NCBI GenBank assembly: GCA_000495505.1 | Contig: CP006833.1 | Location: 806,001 to 870,000 of the forward strand | DNA length: 64,000 nucleotides | Direction of reading: 5' to 3' | DNA from: Campylobacter fetus subsp. testudinum 03-427 | Lineage (GTDB): Bacteria > Campylobacterota > Campylobacteria > Campylobacterales > Campylobacteraceae | Shown here: piece by piece, positions 18,437-26,476 of the stretch | How positions within the stretch are numbered: the stretch's first letter is position 1 | Layout of the letters: every line of letters starts with the position of its first letter | Notes under the pieces: model-generated | Database searches by the model: none | What the model was told of the DNA's origin: nothing | The model's input: the letters and a program-made list of their open reading frames with translations, nothing else | Translations under genes and position numbers: made by a program

Positions 18437-18995
18437 TAATAAATCTCTCTAATTTAATTTTTATATCGTGTAAGTTTGCAGTTTCTAATTTCGTATTTAA
18501 CTCTTTTGCGCGTTTTGGCATACCATATACTATGGCTGATTCTTCATTTTCAGCTATGCATTTTGCTCCAGCTTTGTATAATTTATCTAGCCCAACAGCG
18601 CCATCATCTCCTATACCAGTTAGTAGTATAGCCATAACGCTTACGTATTTACAGATAGGAACTGCTGAGTTAAACAGCATATTAACATTTGGGTTAAACG
18701 TAGTTGTGATTTTACTTTCATCGATATTTGCGCTTAGTGTTTGTGAGTTTAGTATTACACTATTTTTCCCGCAGATATACACTTTGTTTTCAAGATGTAT
18801 TTTTTTATCTAGTAGCTCTACATCTGGATTTATATCTTGATTAAACTGTGTAACAAAACTATGCATAAACATAGAACTCATATGCTGAGCTATCACTACT
18901 GAGGTATTTTTTGGAAGATTTAGATCAAAAAGTAGTTTTTTAAGATGACCAGGGCCGCCCGTGGATGCTCCTATAAGGATAAGTTTTGGTTTCAA
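18429..18995 (-). CDS. cheB: Receptor methylesterase CheB (catalytic domain only)
   Basis: 188 residues containing only the methylesterase/deamidase domain. The catalytic triad is Ser11 (GASTGG), His38 (AQHMS) and Asp131 (GIGDDG). There is no N-terminal response-regulator domain, which is the known state of CheB in Campylobacter and Helicobacter relatives, so activity is not controlled by CheA phosphotransfer to CheB itself. Paired with cheR downstream. The two enzymes set receptor methylation for adaptation. Confidence 0.93.
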   Translation of the reverse strand: MKPKLILIGASTGGPGHLKKLLFDLNLPKNTSVVIAQHMSSMFMHSFVTQFNQDINPDVELLDKKIHLENKVYICGKNSVILNSQTLSANIDESKITTTFNPNVNMLFNSAVPICKYVSVMAILLTGIGDDGAVGLDKLYKAGAKCIAENEESAIVYGMPKRAKELNTKLETANLHDIKIKLERFINE

Positions 18996-19169
18996 ATTTG
19001 AAAACTCCTAATTAAAATTTAATTTTATACTTAATATGGTTTAAAAAAGTATAATTATGTTATTTTCAAATTCGTAGTATAATATAATTTCATTATTAAG
19101 TCAATTTGCATTTATAAATCAGTCTTTGTTTGGCGAGTCTTTTTTATATAGAATTTAGTGGCTTTAATG

Positions 19170-19175
19170 TATAAT
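19170..19175 (+). promoter_or_regulatory. Sigma-70 -10 element before the FapA-like gene
   Basis: TATAAT at 19170-19175, 29 bases before the ATG at 19205, with a CAAGGA ribosome site between them. No recognisable -35. Confidence 0.45.
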
Positions 19176-19204
19176 CGAAAATTAATTACAGACCAAGGAT
19201 TTTT

Positions 19205-21085
19205 ATGGCTGATGAAGTTATAATGCCGCCCATAATCGTAGATACGAAAAGCCCATATCAAGAAATGGAGTTTATAGCTTCTAACGCTAGAGTTAGTGTT
19301 GATAATGTTGATTTTAATATAATTTCCATAGATACACAGTATAAATTAAAATCTGATGATGATTTTGTAAGTGCTACTCAGAGCGAAATTCGTATGTTTG
19401 ATGATGACGAGTTTATGTCTAATCCAAATTTATCAATATCTCAAAATTATAAAGTAGAATTTTTTGATAAGCGTATTAAAAAGCAGCCTGTGTTGCCAAA
19501 AGTATCACTAGGCACAAATAAAAATATGACAAAAGTAGTAGCCTCTATAAAAGAGGATTCAAACGTAAAATACTATCCCACATTTGAACAAGATCTTATA
19601 AATTTCATACAAAAAAAGCTGTTAAGAGCAAATATATTGATAGGCATAAGAGATCATATGATGATTAGAGAGATAAATAAAGTAACTTCGATTTTACGTA
19701 TAAAAGAGATTATCGATAAAGCATTGACGTTTGTAGTAGTCACAGGAGTAGATCCAGTCGTTGCAGTAGATGATAATATTATATTTTACTATAAAAGCAA
19801 ATTAAAAAATAGCGAAAAAGATAAAGACGATAAGATAAATTACTCCAACAGAGGATTTGTTCAAGGAGTTATGGAAGGCGAAGTTATTATAGAGTATATA
19901 AAGCCTAAAATAGGAGTTGTCGGTAGAAATGTTAAAGGAGATATTATCTCTGTTTATGAACCAAAAATTTCGATAAAAGAGAAAATTAACGTAAGTCAAA
20001 ACATAGACGTAAAAGAAGATGATAATAGTATAAAATACATAGCTAAGAAAAATGGTTATGTGAGCGAAGAAAAAGGTATATACGATATAAAAGATGAGCT
20101 TGATATAAATGAAGTAAGTTTTAAAACAACTGGATCTATAGAAACTAGCTTAGAATCAGACGTAAAAATTAATATTAAAGAAAAAGATATTTTAAAAGAC
20201 GCCGTCGGTGCTGGTATGAGCATAGAAACAACTTCTATAAATGTAGAGGGAAACGTAGCTAAAGGTGCAAATATCGTAGCTAAAGACGTTGTTATAGGCG
20301 GTCAGACTCATGCAAAATCAGCTATCAAAGCTCAAACAGCAGAGATATCTGTTCATTTAGGACGATTGATATGCGATGAAGCAAGGATAGATAGATTAGA
20401 AAGTGGTTATGTTCGGGCAAAAAAGGTATTTATAAACTCAGTTATAGGTGGAGAAATAATAGCAAATGAAGTTCATATCAAGTGTCTTTTTTCAAACTCT
20501 AGCATAACTGCATCTGCTTTGGTAGAAATAGATGAGCTAAAAGGAACGAATAATAGAATTTGTATAGATTCTGGAGGGGTATTGAATTACGAAGGAAAAT
20601 TAGAAGAGTACTCTAAAACTATGTCTAAGCTAAAAAAAGATATATCAATTATGCCAAGAGAGTTAGAAGGCAAAAAAAATATTATAGATTCAAATAAAGA
20701 ATCCGTAAATTCAATAAAACAGAGAATAGAAGAGTTAAGAAGTGCAAAAAAAGCACCTCCTATGTCATTTCTAAACAAATTAAAAGATTTCCAAGCTTTA
20801 GTTTATGAATATAATAGTATGTTAAAAGATCTAAATGGTAAAAAAGCTGCTTTAAATGATTTAAAAGAAGAGTTAAAAAGCATACAAAGTCTTGTCTTTG
20901 AAGCTAAAATTATAAATAAAGATAGGTGGAAAGAGTTAAATGAGATTAAATTTAAATTGATTGAACCAAAAAAAGATATTACTTATAGCACGAGAGAAAA
21001 TGAGTTGGCAAAGCTCATAACATTAAGGCGCGCTACTTTGGGTGATGAAGAGATATATGAAATAAAAAAATCAAACGAGATATAA
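19205..21085 (+). CDS. FapA-like (DUF342) polymer-forming protein
   Basis: 626 residues. The middle part (about 240-440) is a run of short beta repeats (KGANIVAKDVVIGG, KSAIKAQTAEISVH, ARIDRLESGYVRAK), the right-handed beta-helix of the FapA/DUF342 family. The last ~150 residues are strongly charged coiled coil (K/E-rich, IDSNKESVNSIKQRIEELR). The N terminus has a separate alpha/beta domain. Homologues are called flagellar assembly protein A, and a link to polar localisation of flagellar components is known in Vibrio, but a flagellar role here is inference. It ends 2 bases before ruvA. Confidence 0.8.
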   Translation: MADEVIMPPIIVDTKSPYQEMEFIASNARVSVDNVDFNIISIDTQYKLKSDDDFVSATQSEIRMFDDDEFMSNPNLSISQNYKVEFFDKRIKKQPVLPKVSLGTNKNMTKVVASIKEDSNVKYYPTFEQDLINFIQKKLLRANILIGIRDHMMIREINKVTSILRIKEIIDKALTFVVVTGVDPVVAVDDNIIFYYKSKLKNSEKDKDDKINYSNRGFVQGVMEGEVIIEYIKPKIGVVGRNVKGDIISVYEPKISIKEKINVSQNIDVKEDDNSIKYIAKKNGYVSEEKGIYDIKDELDINEVSFKTTGSIETSLESDVKINIKEKDILKDAVGAGMSIETTSINVEGNVAKGANIVAKDVVIGGQTHAKSAIKAQTAEISVHLGRLICDEARIDRLESGYVRAKKVFINSVIGGEIIANEVHIKCLFSNSSITASALVEIDELKGTNNRICIDSGGVLNYEGKLEEYSKTMSKLKKDISIMPRELEGKKNIIDSNKESVNSIKQRIEELRSAKKAPPMSFLNKLKDFQALVYEYNSMLKDLNGKKAALNDLKEELKSIQSLVFEAKIINKDRWKELNEIKFKLIEPKKDITYSTRENELAKLITLRRATLGDEEIYEIKKSNEI

Positions 21086-21087
21086 CA

Positions 21088-21642
21088 ATGATAAAAGCAA
21101 TAGAAGGAATAATTACAAAAAAAGAGCCGACTAACGTCTGGATAAAAACTCTTAGCGGAGTGAGCTATGGAGTTTCTATATCGCTTTTTACTAGCGCAAG
21201 TTTGCAAAAAGGTGAAAAAGTCGAACTTTTTATAACTCAAGTTATAAGAGAAGATGCAAATTTGCTTTATGGTTTCATAAAAGAGAGTGAGCAGCGTATA
21301 TTTGAAATGCTTTTAAAAGTAAATGGTATAGGAGCTTCAACGGCTATGGCGGTTTGTTCTAGTCTAGGTCCTGATGAGTTTAGTATAGCAGTTATGAATG
21401 GTGATGACGCTGTTTTAAGAAGAGTTCCTGGGATAGGTCCAAAAACTGCAAGAACTCTTATAGCTCAGCTAAGTGATGCTAAGTTTGGAGAGATTAACTC
21501 TATGCCAAGTTATCAGAATGAAGCGTTTATGGCTTTAGAGAGTTTAGGTTTTAAAAGAGATAGAATTTCAAAAGTATTAAATGAATGTTCTAGTAACGAT
21601 ACTGCTTCTCTTATCAAAGAAGCACTTAAAAAACTTGCGTAA
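21088..21642 (+). CDS. ruvA: Holliday junction DNA helicase subunit RuvA
   Basis: 184 residues, the normal length. N-terminal OB domain (MIKAIEGIITKKEPT), then two helix-hairpin-helix motifs: LLKVNGIGASTAM at about 72-84 and LRRVPGIGPKTARTL at about 107-121. A small C-terminal domain III (ALESLGFKRDRISKVL) binds RuvB. RuvA tetramers hold the four-way junction for branch migration. Starts 2 bases after the FapA-like gene and is 8 bases upstream of ddl. Confidence 0.95.
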   Translation: MIKAIEGIITKKEPTNVWIKTLSGVSYGVSISLFTSASLQKGEKVELFITQVIREDANLLYGFIKESEQRIFEMLLKVNGIGASTAMAVCSSLGPDEFSIAVMNGDDAVLRRVPGIGPKTARTLIAQLSDAKFGEINSMPSYQNEAFMALESLGFKRDRISKVLNECSSNDTASLIKEALKKLA

Positions 21643-21650
21643 GGATAGTT

Positions 21651-22688
21651 ATGAAATTTGGTATAGTATTTGGCGGAGTGAGTTTTGAACATGAGATAAG
21701 TATAGTTTCAGCCATAGCTGTAAAAAAAGCTTTAAAGTGCGAACTTAGTTTTATTTTCGTAGATAAGCTTGGGGATTTTTATCTTATAAATAGTGATGAT
21801 ATGAGAGCGAATTTTTTTAGTAGTTATAAATATAAAAACTCAAAAAAACTTCATCTAAAAAAGGGTGGTTTTGCTACTCACGGGATATTTGGTATGAATG
21901 ATCTAAATGTGGATTGTTATATAAATTTAATACACGGTAGAGATGGCGAAGATGGAAAAATAGCTGGTATGTTTGAGTTTTATAATATAGCTTTTATCGG
22001 ACCTAGATTAGAAGCTAGCGTGATGAGTTTCAACAAAGAACTCACAAAACTATTAGCTCATAAATGCGCGGTAAAATCTCTACCTTATGAGATGATAAAA
22101 AGAGGCGATAGAGTTAAAACTGAGCTTCCTTTTATACTAAAACCAGCAAGACTTGGAAGTAGTATCGGCGTTAGCGTTGTTAGGGATATTTCAAATTTAG
22201 ATTATGCGTTAGATGTGGCATTTGAGTTTGATCAAGATATCTTAGTAGAGCCTTTTAAAGAGGGTATAAGAGAGTTTAATTTAGCAGGATTTAAAGCTGA
22301 AAATGAGTTTATATACTCTTTTATAGAGGAGCCAAAAAAGAGTGATTTTTTAGATTTTGAACAAAAATATATGAGTTTTTCTAGTAGCTGTGCAAAAGAA
22401 GCGAGTATAGATGATAGCCTGAAAATAGCGATAAAAGACGCTTTTGCTAAAATTTATAATGGCGGAAATTTCGATGGAGCTTTGATAAGATGCGACTTCT
22501 TTGTTTTAGATAACGAGGTTTATCTAAATGAGATAAATCCAAACCCTGGAAGTATGGCGAACTATCTATTTACCGATTTTACGTCATCTGTAAAAAAGTT
22601 GGCAAATTCTATAAAACCACAGAAAAATATAGATATAGACTATAAATTTATTAATTCCATAACAAGCAATAAAGGTAAGCTAGCATAG
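21651..22688 (+). CDS. ddl: D-alanine--D-alanine ligase
   Basis: 345 residues. ATP-grasp enzyme that makes D-Ala-D-Ala for the peptidoglycan stem peptide. The N-terminal GGVSFEHEIS motif, the HGRDGEDGKIAGMFEF segment, the ATP-grasp strand FILKPARLGSSIGV and the metal-binding NEINPNPGSM end are all present. An internal EPFKEGIREFN matches the flexible substrate loop. The cluster continues towards murF, whose product attaches the dipeptide made by Ddl, separated by the antitoxin-like and hydrolase genes. Confidence 0.95.
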   Translation: MKFGIVFGGVSFEHEISIVSAIAVKKALKCELSFIFVDKLGDFYLINSDDMRANFFSSYKYKNSKKLHLKKGGFATHGIFGMNDLNVDCYINLIHGRDGEDGKIAGMFEFYNIAFIGPRLEASVMSFNKELTKLLAHKCAVKSLPYEMIKRGDRVKTELPFILKPARLGSSIGVSVVRDISNLDYALDVAFEFDQDILVEPFKEGIREFNLAGFKAENEFIYSFIEEPKKSDFLDFEQKYMSFSSSCAKEASIDDSLKIAIKDAFAKIYNGGNFDGALIRCDFFVLDNEVYLNEINPNPGSMANYLFTDFTSSVKKLANSIKPQKNIDIDYKFINSITSNKGKLA

Positions 22689-22716
22689 AACTTTAAAATC
22701 TTTCTAAGCCAAATTT

Positions 22717-22744
22717 ATGTAGAATTTTACATAAAATTCTACAT
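22717..22744. promoter_or_regulatory. Perfect 13+2+13 palindrome upstream of the Phd-like gene (candidate operator)
   Basis: Left arm ATGTAGAATTTTA (22717-22729), two-base spacer CA, right arm TAAAATTCTACAT (22732-22744), with no mismatch. It ends 12 bases before the ATG at 22757, and an AAGGA ribosome site lies between. It is not followed by a T tract, so it is a poor terminator for ddl. Position and symmetry fit an autoregulatory operator for the dimeric Phd/YefM-type protein encoded next. Confidence 0.6.
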
Positions 22745-22756
22745 CAAGGATCTGTC

Positions 22757-22993
22757 ATGGCTACATTTAGTAAAAATGAAGTATATACCGCAACAGAAGT
22801 CGTGAGAAATTTTAGTTCCATACTTACTAAAATTGCAAAAGCAGAGATGAAAAGAGCGTTTATAGTTAAAAACAATCGCTTTGAAGCGGTACTTTTAAAT
22901 ATGGACGAGTACGAAAGACTAAATGAAGCAGTAGTTTTGCTAGAAGCGATATATACTACTCAAAAAAAAGAGAGAGTTGAAAATGGCGATTAA
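22757..22993 (+). CDS. Phd/YefM-type antitoxin-like protein without a toxin
   Basis: 78 residues. The N-terminal half (VYTATEVVRNFSSILTKI) followed by KRAFIVKNNRFEAVLLNMDEYERL is the classic Phd/YefM fold: a DNA-binding, dimerising antitoxin domain. The C-terminal tail is short and charged. No RelE-, Doc- or YoeB-like toxin follows; the next gene is a hydrolase overlapping its 3' end. As I recall, the same lone gene sits between ddl and murF in C. jejuni, so it appears to be a stable orphan DNA-binding regulator rather than a recent toxin-antitoxin remnant. A perfect palindrome lies just upstream. Confidence 0.8.
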   Translation: MATFSKNEVYTATEVVRNFSSILTKIAKAEMKRAFIVKNNRFEAVLLNMDEYERLNEAVVLLEAIYTTQKKERVENGD

Positions 22994-23777
22994 AGATATA
23001 AAGGTAAATGGCGGAGTTTATAGCATAAATTATGATATTGTAAATCCTAATGCAGAGACTTCTATCTTGATTTTGCATGGTTGGGGTGCAAATAAAGAGA
23101 TTATGAAAAAAGCTTTTTTAAATCATTTAGAAGATTTCAAACAGATATATATAGATCTCCCCGGCTTTGGTAAAAGCACGCTAAATCATCCTTTAAATAC
23201 AAAAAAATACGCTATTATAGTATCTGAGTTTTTAAATTTAATAGACATAAAACCTGATTTCATAATGGGGCATAGTTTTGGCGGCAAAGTTGCTAGTTTG
23301 TTAAATAGTCCTAGACTGGTTCTTTTAAGTAGCGCTGGTATAATAACTAAAAAACCATTTTTAGTTCGCTTTAAGATAAAGATTTTTAAACTGATTAAAT
23401 TATTTGGTTTTGGTAAGTTTTATAAGCTGTTTGCGACAAAAGATGTAGCTGGAATGAGTAAAGAGATGTATGAAACTCTAAAAAATGTTGTTGATGAGGA
23501 TTTTAGACATATTTTTGCAAATTGCAAGGCTAAGACGTTGATTTTCTGGGGAAAAGACGATAAAGCAACACCTCTTAAAAGCGGAGAAACTATATCTAAA
23601 CTGATCGCAAATAGCGAGTTTTATCCGCTAAATGGTGATCACTTTTTCTTTTTGTTACACTCTAAATTTATAAGCGATAAGATAAAAATCTCCTTAGCAG
23701 ATGAAGCTCAAAGTAAAAAATTAGACGACGAACATATGCAAGACTGTATTTTAGAAGCAGGAGATGATGATGCTTGA
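22983..23777 (+). CDS. Alpha/beta-hydrolase
   Basis: 264 residues from ATG 22983 (the in-frame TTG two codons upstream is less likely). Alpha/beta-hydrolase fold: oxyanion region LHGWGANKE, nucleophile elbow GHSFGG with Ser near residue 98, an acid candidate in WGKDDKATP, and the catalytic His in NGDHFFF. The last ~25 residues are an acidic, charged tail. Located between the antitoxin-like gene (overlap 11 bases) and murF (overlap 14 bases), so it is translated within the cell-wall cluster. Substrate unknown; a lipid or wall-precursor ester is possible from context only. Confidence 0.8.
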   Translation: MAIKDIKVNGGVYSINYDIVNPNAETSILILHGWGANKEIMKKAFLNHLEDFKQIYIDLPGFGKSTLNHPLNTKKYAIIVSEFLNLIDIKPDFIMGHSFGGKVASLLNSPRLVLLSSAGIITKKPFLVRFKIKIFKLIKLFGFGKFYKLFATKDVAGMSKEMYETLKNVVDEDFRHIFANCKAKTLIFWGKDDKATPLKSGETISKLIANSEFYPLNGDHFFFLLHSKFISDKIKISLADEAQSKKLDDEHMQDCILEAGDDDA

Positions 23778-25206
23778 GATATCTTTAAAATTAGTTTCAA
23801 ATTTCATTATAACACTCTGTTTTAGTTTGTATATTATCACTGTGCTGCAATGGTATAATTATAAATTTGAGCGTGTGTTATTTCATTATACGAAGCCTTT
23901 GTGGCATCTTTATTACGTTATTATTCCATTGATATATATCAGTATGTTTCAAAGTTATGTTATTTTATTTGTCGGAGCTATTTTATATAGTGTGGCTATC
24001 ATTTTATGGCAAAAAAAGCTTGATAAAAAACTAGTTTTTACAAATCGAGTTAAGAGATTTTTTCTTTTTTTAGCTGCGTTTTTTGTTGTTAGTTTATTTT
24101 TTAAATTTGAACAAATAGCTGTACTGCAGCTCATATTTAGCGTTGGTTTTGCTCTTTGTTTTAGTTTTATTTATGAGTATGTTTTGGCTTTGAAATTTAA
24201 AAAAGAGGCTAAAATTAAGATAAATAATATTCCAAATTTAAAAATCATATTGATAACTGCTAGTTTTGGTAAAACTAGTATGAAAAATTTTCTTTATGAT
24301 ATGCTAAAAAATGATTTCAATGTTTATAAAACCCCAAGAAGTGTAAATACCTTATCAGGAATTATAAGAGATATAAATGAAAATCTAAGTTTTAATACTC
24401 AAATTTATATAGCCGAAGCAGGTGCCAGACTAAAAGGAGACATCAAAGATATAACTGAGTTTTTAGAGCCACATTTTGTGATAGTAGGAGAGATAGGAGA
24501 CGCCCATATAGAGTACTTTAAAAGCGTAGAAAATGTTCGCGCTACAAAGCTTGAAGCTCTTAATTCATCTAGAATCAAAAAAGCTTTTTTACATAGCTCT
24601 ACTTTGAAAAACAGTGATAAAAATATAGTGATTTATGATATTTTGGTTAAAAATATAGTTTCAAATTTAGATGGAGTTAAATTTGATATTTTATATAACG
24701 CTAAAGAGCTTCATTTTAGTTCAAATTTGCTTGGAGGATTTAACGCTTATAATCTTTGTGCTTGCATACTTCTTGCGATAGAACTTGGTGTAAATGAGCA
24801 AACTCTTCAAAACACTATCTCAAAGATAAAAAGCGTGGAGCATCGTTTGGAGAGGATCGAAGCGGGTGGAAAAATCATCATTGATGATAGTTTTAATGGA
24901 AATTTAAAAGGAATGAAAGAGAGTTACGAGCTTGTAAATAGCTATAGTGGGAAAAAAGTACTGCTAACTCCTGGTATAGTTGAGGGAAAAAGCAGTTTAA
25001 ATGAAGAGTTATCAAAAAAGATAAATGAAGTGTTTGACATAGTCGTGATAACAAATAGCCTAAATGAGAAATCTCTTACTAAATTTCTTGTAAAGCCAGA
25101 AGTGATCGTGTTGAAAGATAGGTCGCAAATGCAAGATTTTTTAGCAAATCACACTGCTAGCGGAGATCTAATTTTATTTAGTAATGATGCACCGAATTTT
25201 ATATAA
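23764..25206 (+). CDS. murF: MurF-type ligase with N-terminal membrane segments instead of the usual N domain
   Basis: 480 residues. It should add D-Ala-D-Ala to UDP-MurNAc-tripeptide. From about residue 155 on it is a Mur ligase: P-loop TASFGKTSMK (usually TGSxGKT), then ARLKGDIKDI, VGEIGDAHIEYF, FNAYNLCACILLAIELG, and the C-terminal domain with IDDSFNGNLKGMKES. The first ~150 residues are not the canonical substrate-binding N domain but about four to five hydrophobic helices, suggesting attachment to the membrane. Three ATG codons in a row (23764, 23767, 23770) are possible starts, overlapping the hydrolase gene. The missing N domain resembles the separate protein at 8026. Confidence 0.85.
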   Translation: MMMLEISLKLVSNFIITLCFSLYIITVLQWYNYKFERVLFHYTKPLWHLYYVIIPLIYISMFQSYVILFVGAILYSVAIILWQKKLDKKLVFTNRVKRFFLFLAAFFVVSLFFKFEQIAVLQLIFSVGFALCFSFIYEYVLALKFKKEAKIKINNIPNLKIILITASFGKTSMKNFLYDMLKNDFNVYKTPRSVNTLSGIIRDINENLSFNTQIYIAEAGARLKGDIKDITEFLEPHFVIVGEIGDAHIEYFKSVENVRATKLEALNSSRIKKAFLHSSTLKNSDKNIVIYDILVKNIVSNLDGVKFDILYNAKELHFSSNLLGGFNAYNLCACILLAIELGVNEQTLQNTISKIKSVEHRLERIEAGGKIIIDDSFNGNLKGMKESYELVNSYSGKKVLLTPGIVEGKSSLNEELSKKINEVFDIVVITNSLNEKSLTKFLVKPEVIVLKDRSQMQDFLANHTASGDLILFSNDAPNFI

Positions 25207-25233
25207 AGATTAAGATAGTATATAAAATTTGAA

Positions 25234-25264
25234 AAAGAGCTAAATCTATCAAAAATAGCTCTTT
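25234..25264. terminator. Bidirectional hairpin between murF and ackA
   Basis: Arms AAAGAGCTA (25234-25242) and TAGCTCTTT (25256-25264) with a 13-base A-rich loop. T-rich on the murF side and A-rich on the other strand, so it can serve both convergent genes. Confidence 0.65.
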
Positions 25265-25276
25265 AAGAATTGTTAT

Positions 25277-26476
25277 TTATTTTTTTGATTGGTTTATTAT
25301 ACGCAACGTATCTTCTGCTATAGCTAGTTCTTCATCAGTAGGAACTATGATGATACGAACTTTTGTCTCAGGAAGACCAACACGGCGCGGCTCATCTTTT
25401 TTGGCAGCATTTTTATCTTTGTCCATTCTTATACCAAATATTTCAAGTCCGCTACAAACAGCTTCTCTGATTCTAGCATCATTTTCACCTATACCAGCGG
25501 TAAATATGATAGCATTTATCTCGCCCAATATGGATATATAAGCACCGATATATTTTTTTATACGCAGTACAAACATCTCAAAAGCAAGTTTTGCATTTTC
25601 ATCTCCGGCATCCATTTTAGCTTCTATCTCACGCATATCGTTTGAGCCGCCTATTGCTAAAAGACCGCTTTTTTTATTCATTATAGTATCGATCTCCTCG
25701 CCGCTCAAGTTTGCGTTTTTCATCAAAAAAGGTACGATAGCAGGATCTATGCTTCCACATCTCGTTCCCATCATAAGACCTTCAAGAGGAGTTAAACCCA
25801 TACTTGTATCGATGCATTTTCCATCTTTTATAGCTGCTATACTAGCACCGTTTCCAAGGTGCAGCGTGATACAGCTAAAATGATCAAAATCAATACCTAA
25901 AACTTTTGCACCGGCTTTTGCTACAAACTGATGTGATGTACCGTGAGCGCCGTATCTTCGTATTTTATATTTTTCATAAAATTCAATCGGAAGAGGGTAC
26001 ATATATGAGCTTTTTGGCATTGTTTGATGAAAAACAGTATCAAAAACAGCTACATTTGGAATATCTGGTCTAACTTTTAAAGTCTCTTTCATACCTGCTA
26101 AGTGAGCTGGATTATGAAGTGGAGCAAGCGGTATGAGTTCTTCTATTTTTTGTAAAACATCATCATCTATAAGCACAGCGTCATTGAAAAGATCTGCACC
26201 TTGAACTACTCTGTGACCTACGCCGTCTATCTCATCAAGACTTTTTAATGCGTGACTGTTAAATAAAAGCTCATTCATCACGTCTATTCCTGTGCCGTGA
26301 TCTGGGATTTCTTCTCTTTTTTCAGCCGTTTCACCAGTTTTCGTGACTATTTTTGCATATGAGTTTTTTGCGCCTATTTGTTCTATCAAACCTTTGCATA
26401 TAACGCTTTCATTGCTCATATCGTAAAGTTTAAATTTAATCGAGCTGCTACCTGAGTTTATAACCAAAATCTTCAT
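25277..26476 (-). CDS. ackA: Acetate kinase
   Basis: 399 residues, normal length. It interconverts acetyl phosphate and ADP with acetate and ATP. The N-terminal NSGSSSIKFKLYD nucleotide/phosphate motif and the second ASKHA signature RRYGAHGTSHQF are clear, as is TPLEGLMMGTRCG. The gene starts at the base after the pta stop, so the two are one operon (pta-ackA) for acetate overflow and acetyl phosphate control. Confidence 0.96.
   Translation of the reverse strand: MKILVINSGSSSIKFKLYDMSNESVICKGLIEQIGAKNSYAKIVTKTGETAEKREEIPDHGTGIDVMNELLFNSHALKSLDEIDGVGHRVVQGADLFNDAVLIDDDVLQKIEELIPLAPLHNPAHLAGMKETLKVRPDIPNVAVFDTVFHQTMPKSSYMYPLPIEFYEKYKIRRYGAHGTSHQFVAKAGAKVLGIDFDHFSCITLHLGNGASIAAIKDGKCIDTSMGLTPLEGLMMGTRCGSIDPAIVPFLMKNANLSGEEIDTIMNKKSGLLAIGGSNDMREIEAKMDAGDENAKLAFEMFVLRIKKYIGAYISILGEINAIIFTAGIGENDARIREAVCSGLEIFGIRMDKDKNAAKKDEPRRVGLPETKVRIIIVPTDEELAIAEDTLRIINQSKK

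Noticed and set aside
22757-22993. A complete toxin-antitoxin module.
   Set aside because: No toxin-like gene lies on either side; the following gene is a full-length alpha/beta-hydrolase.
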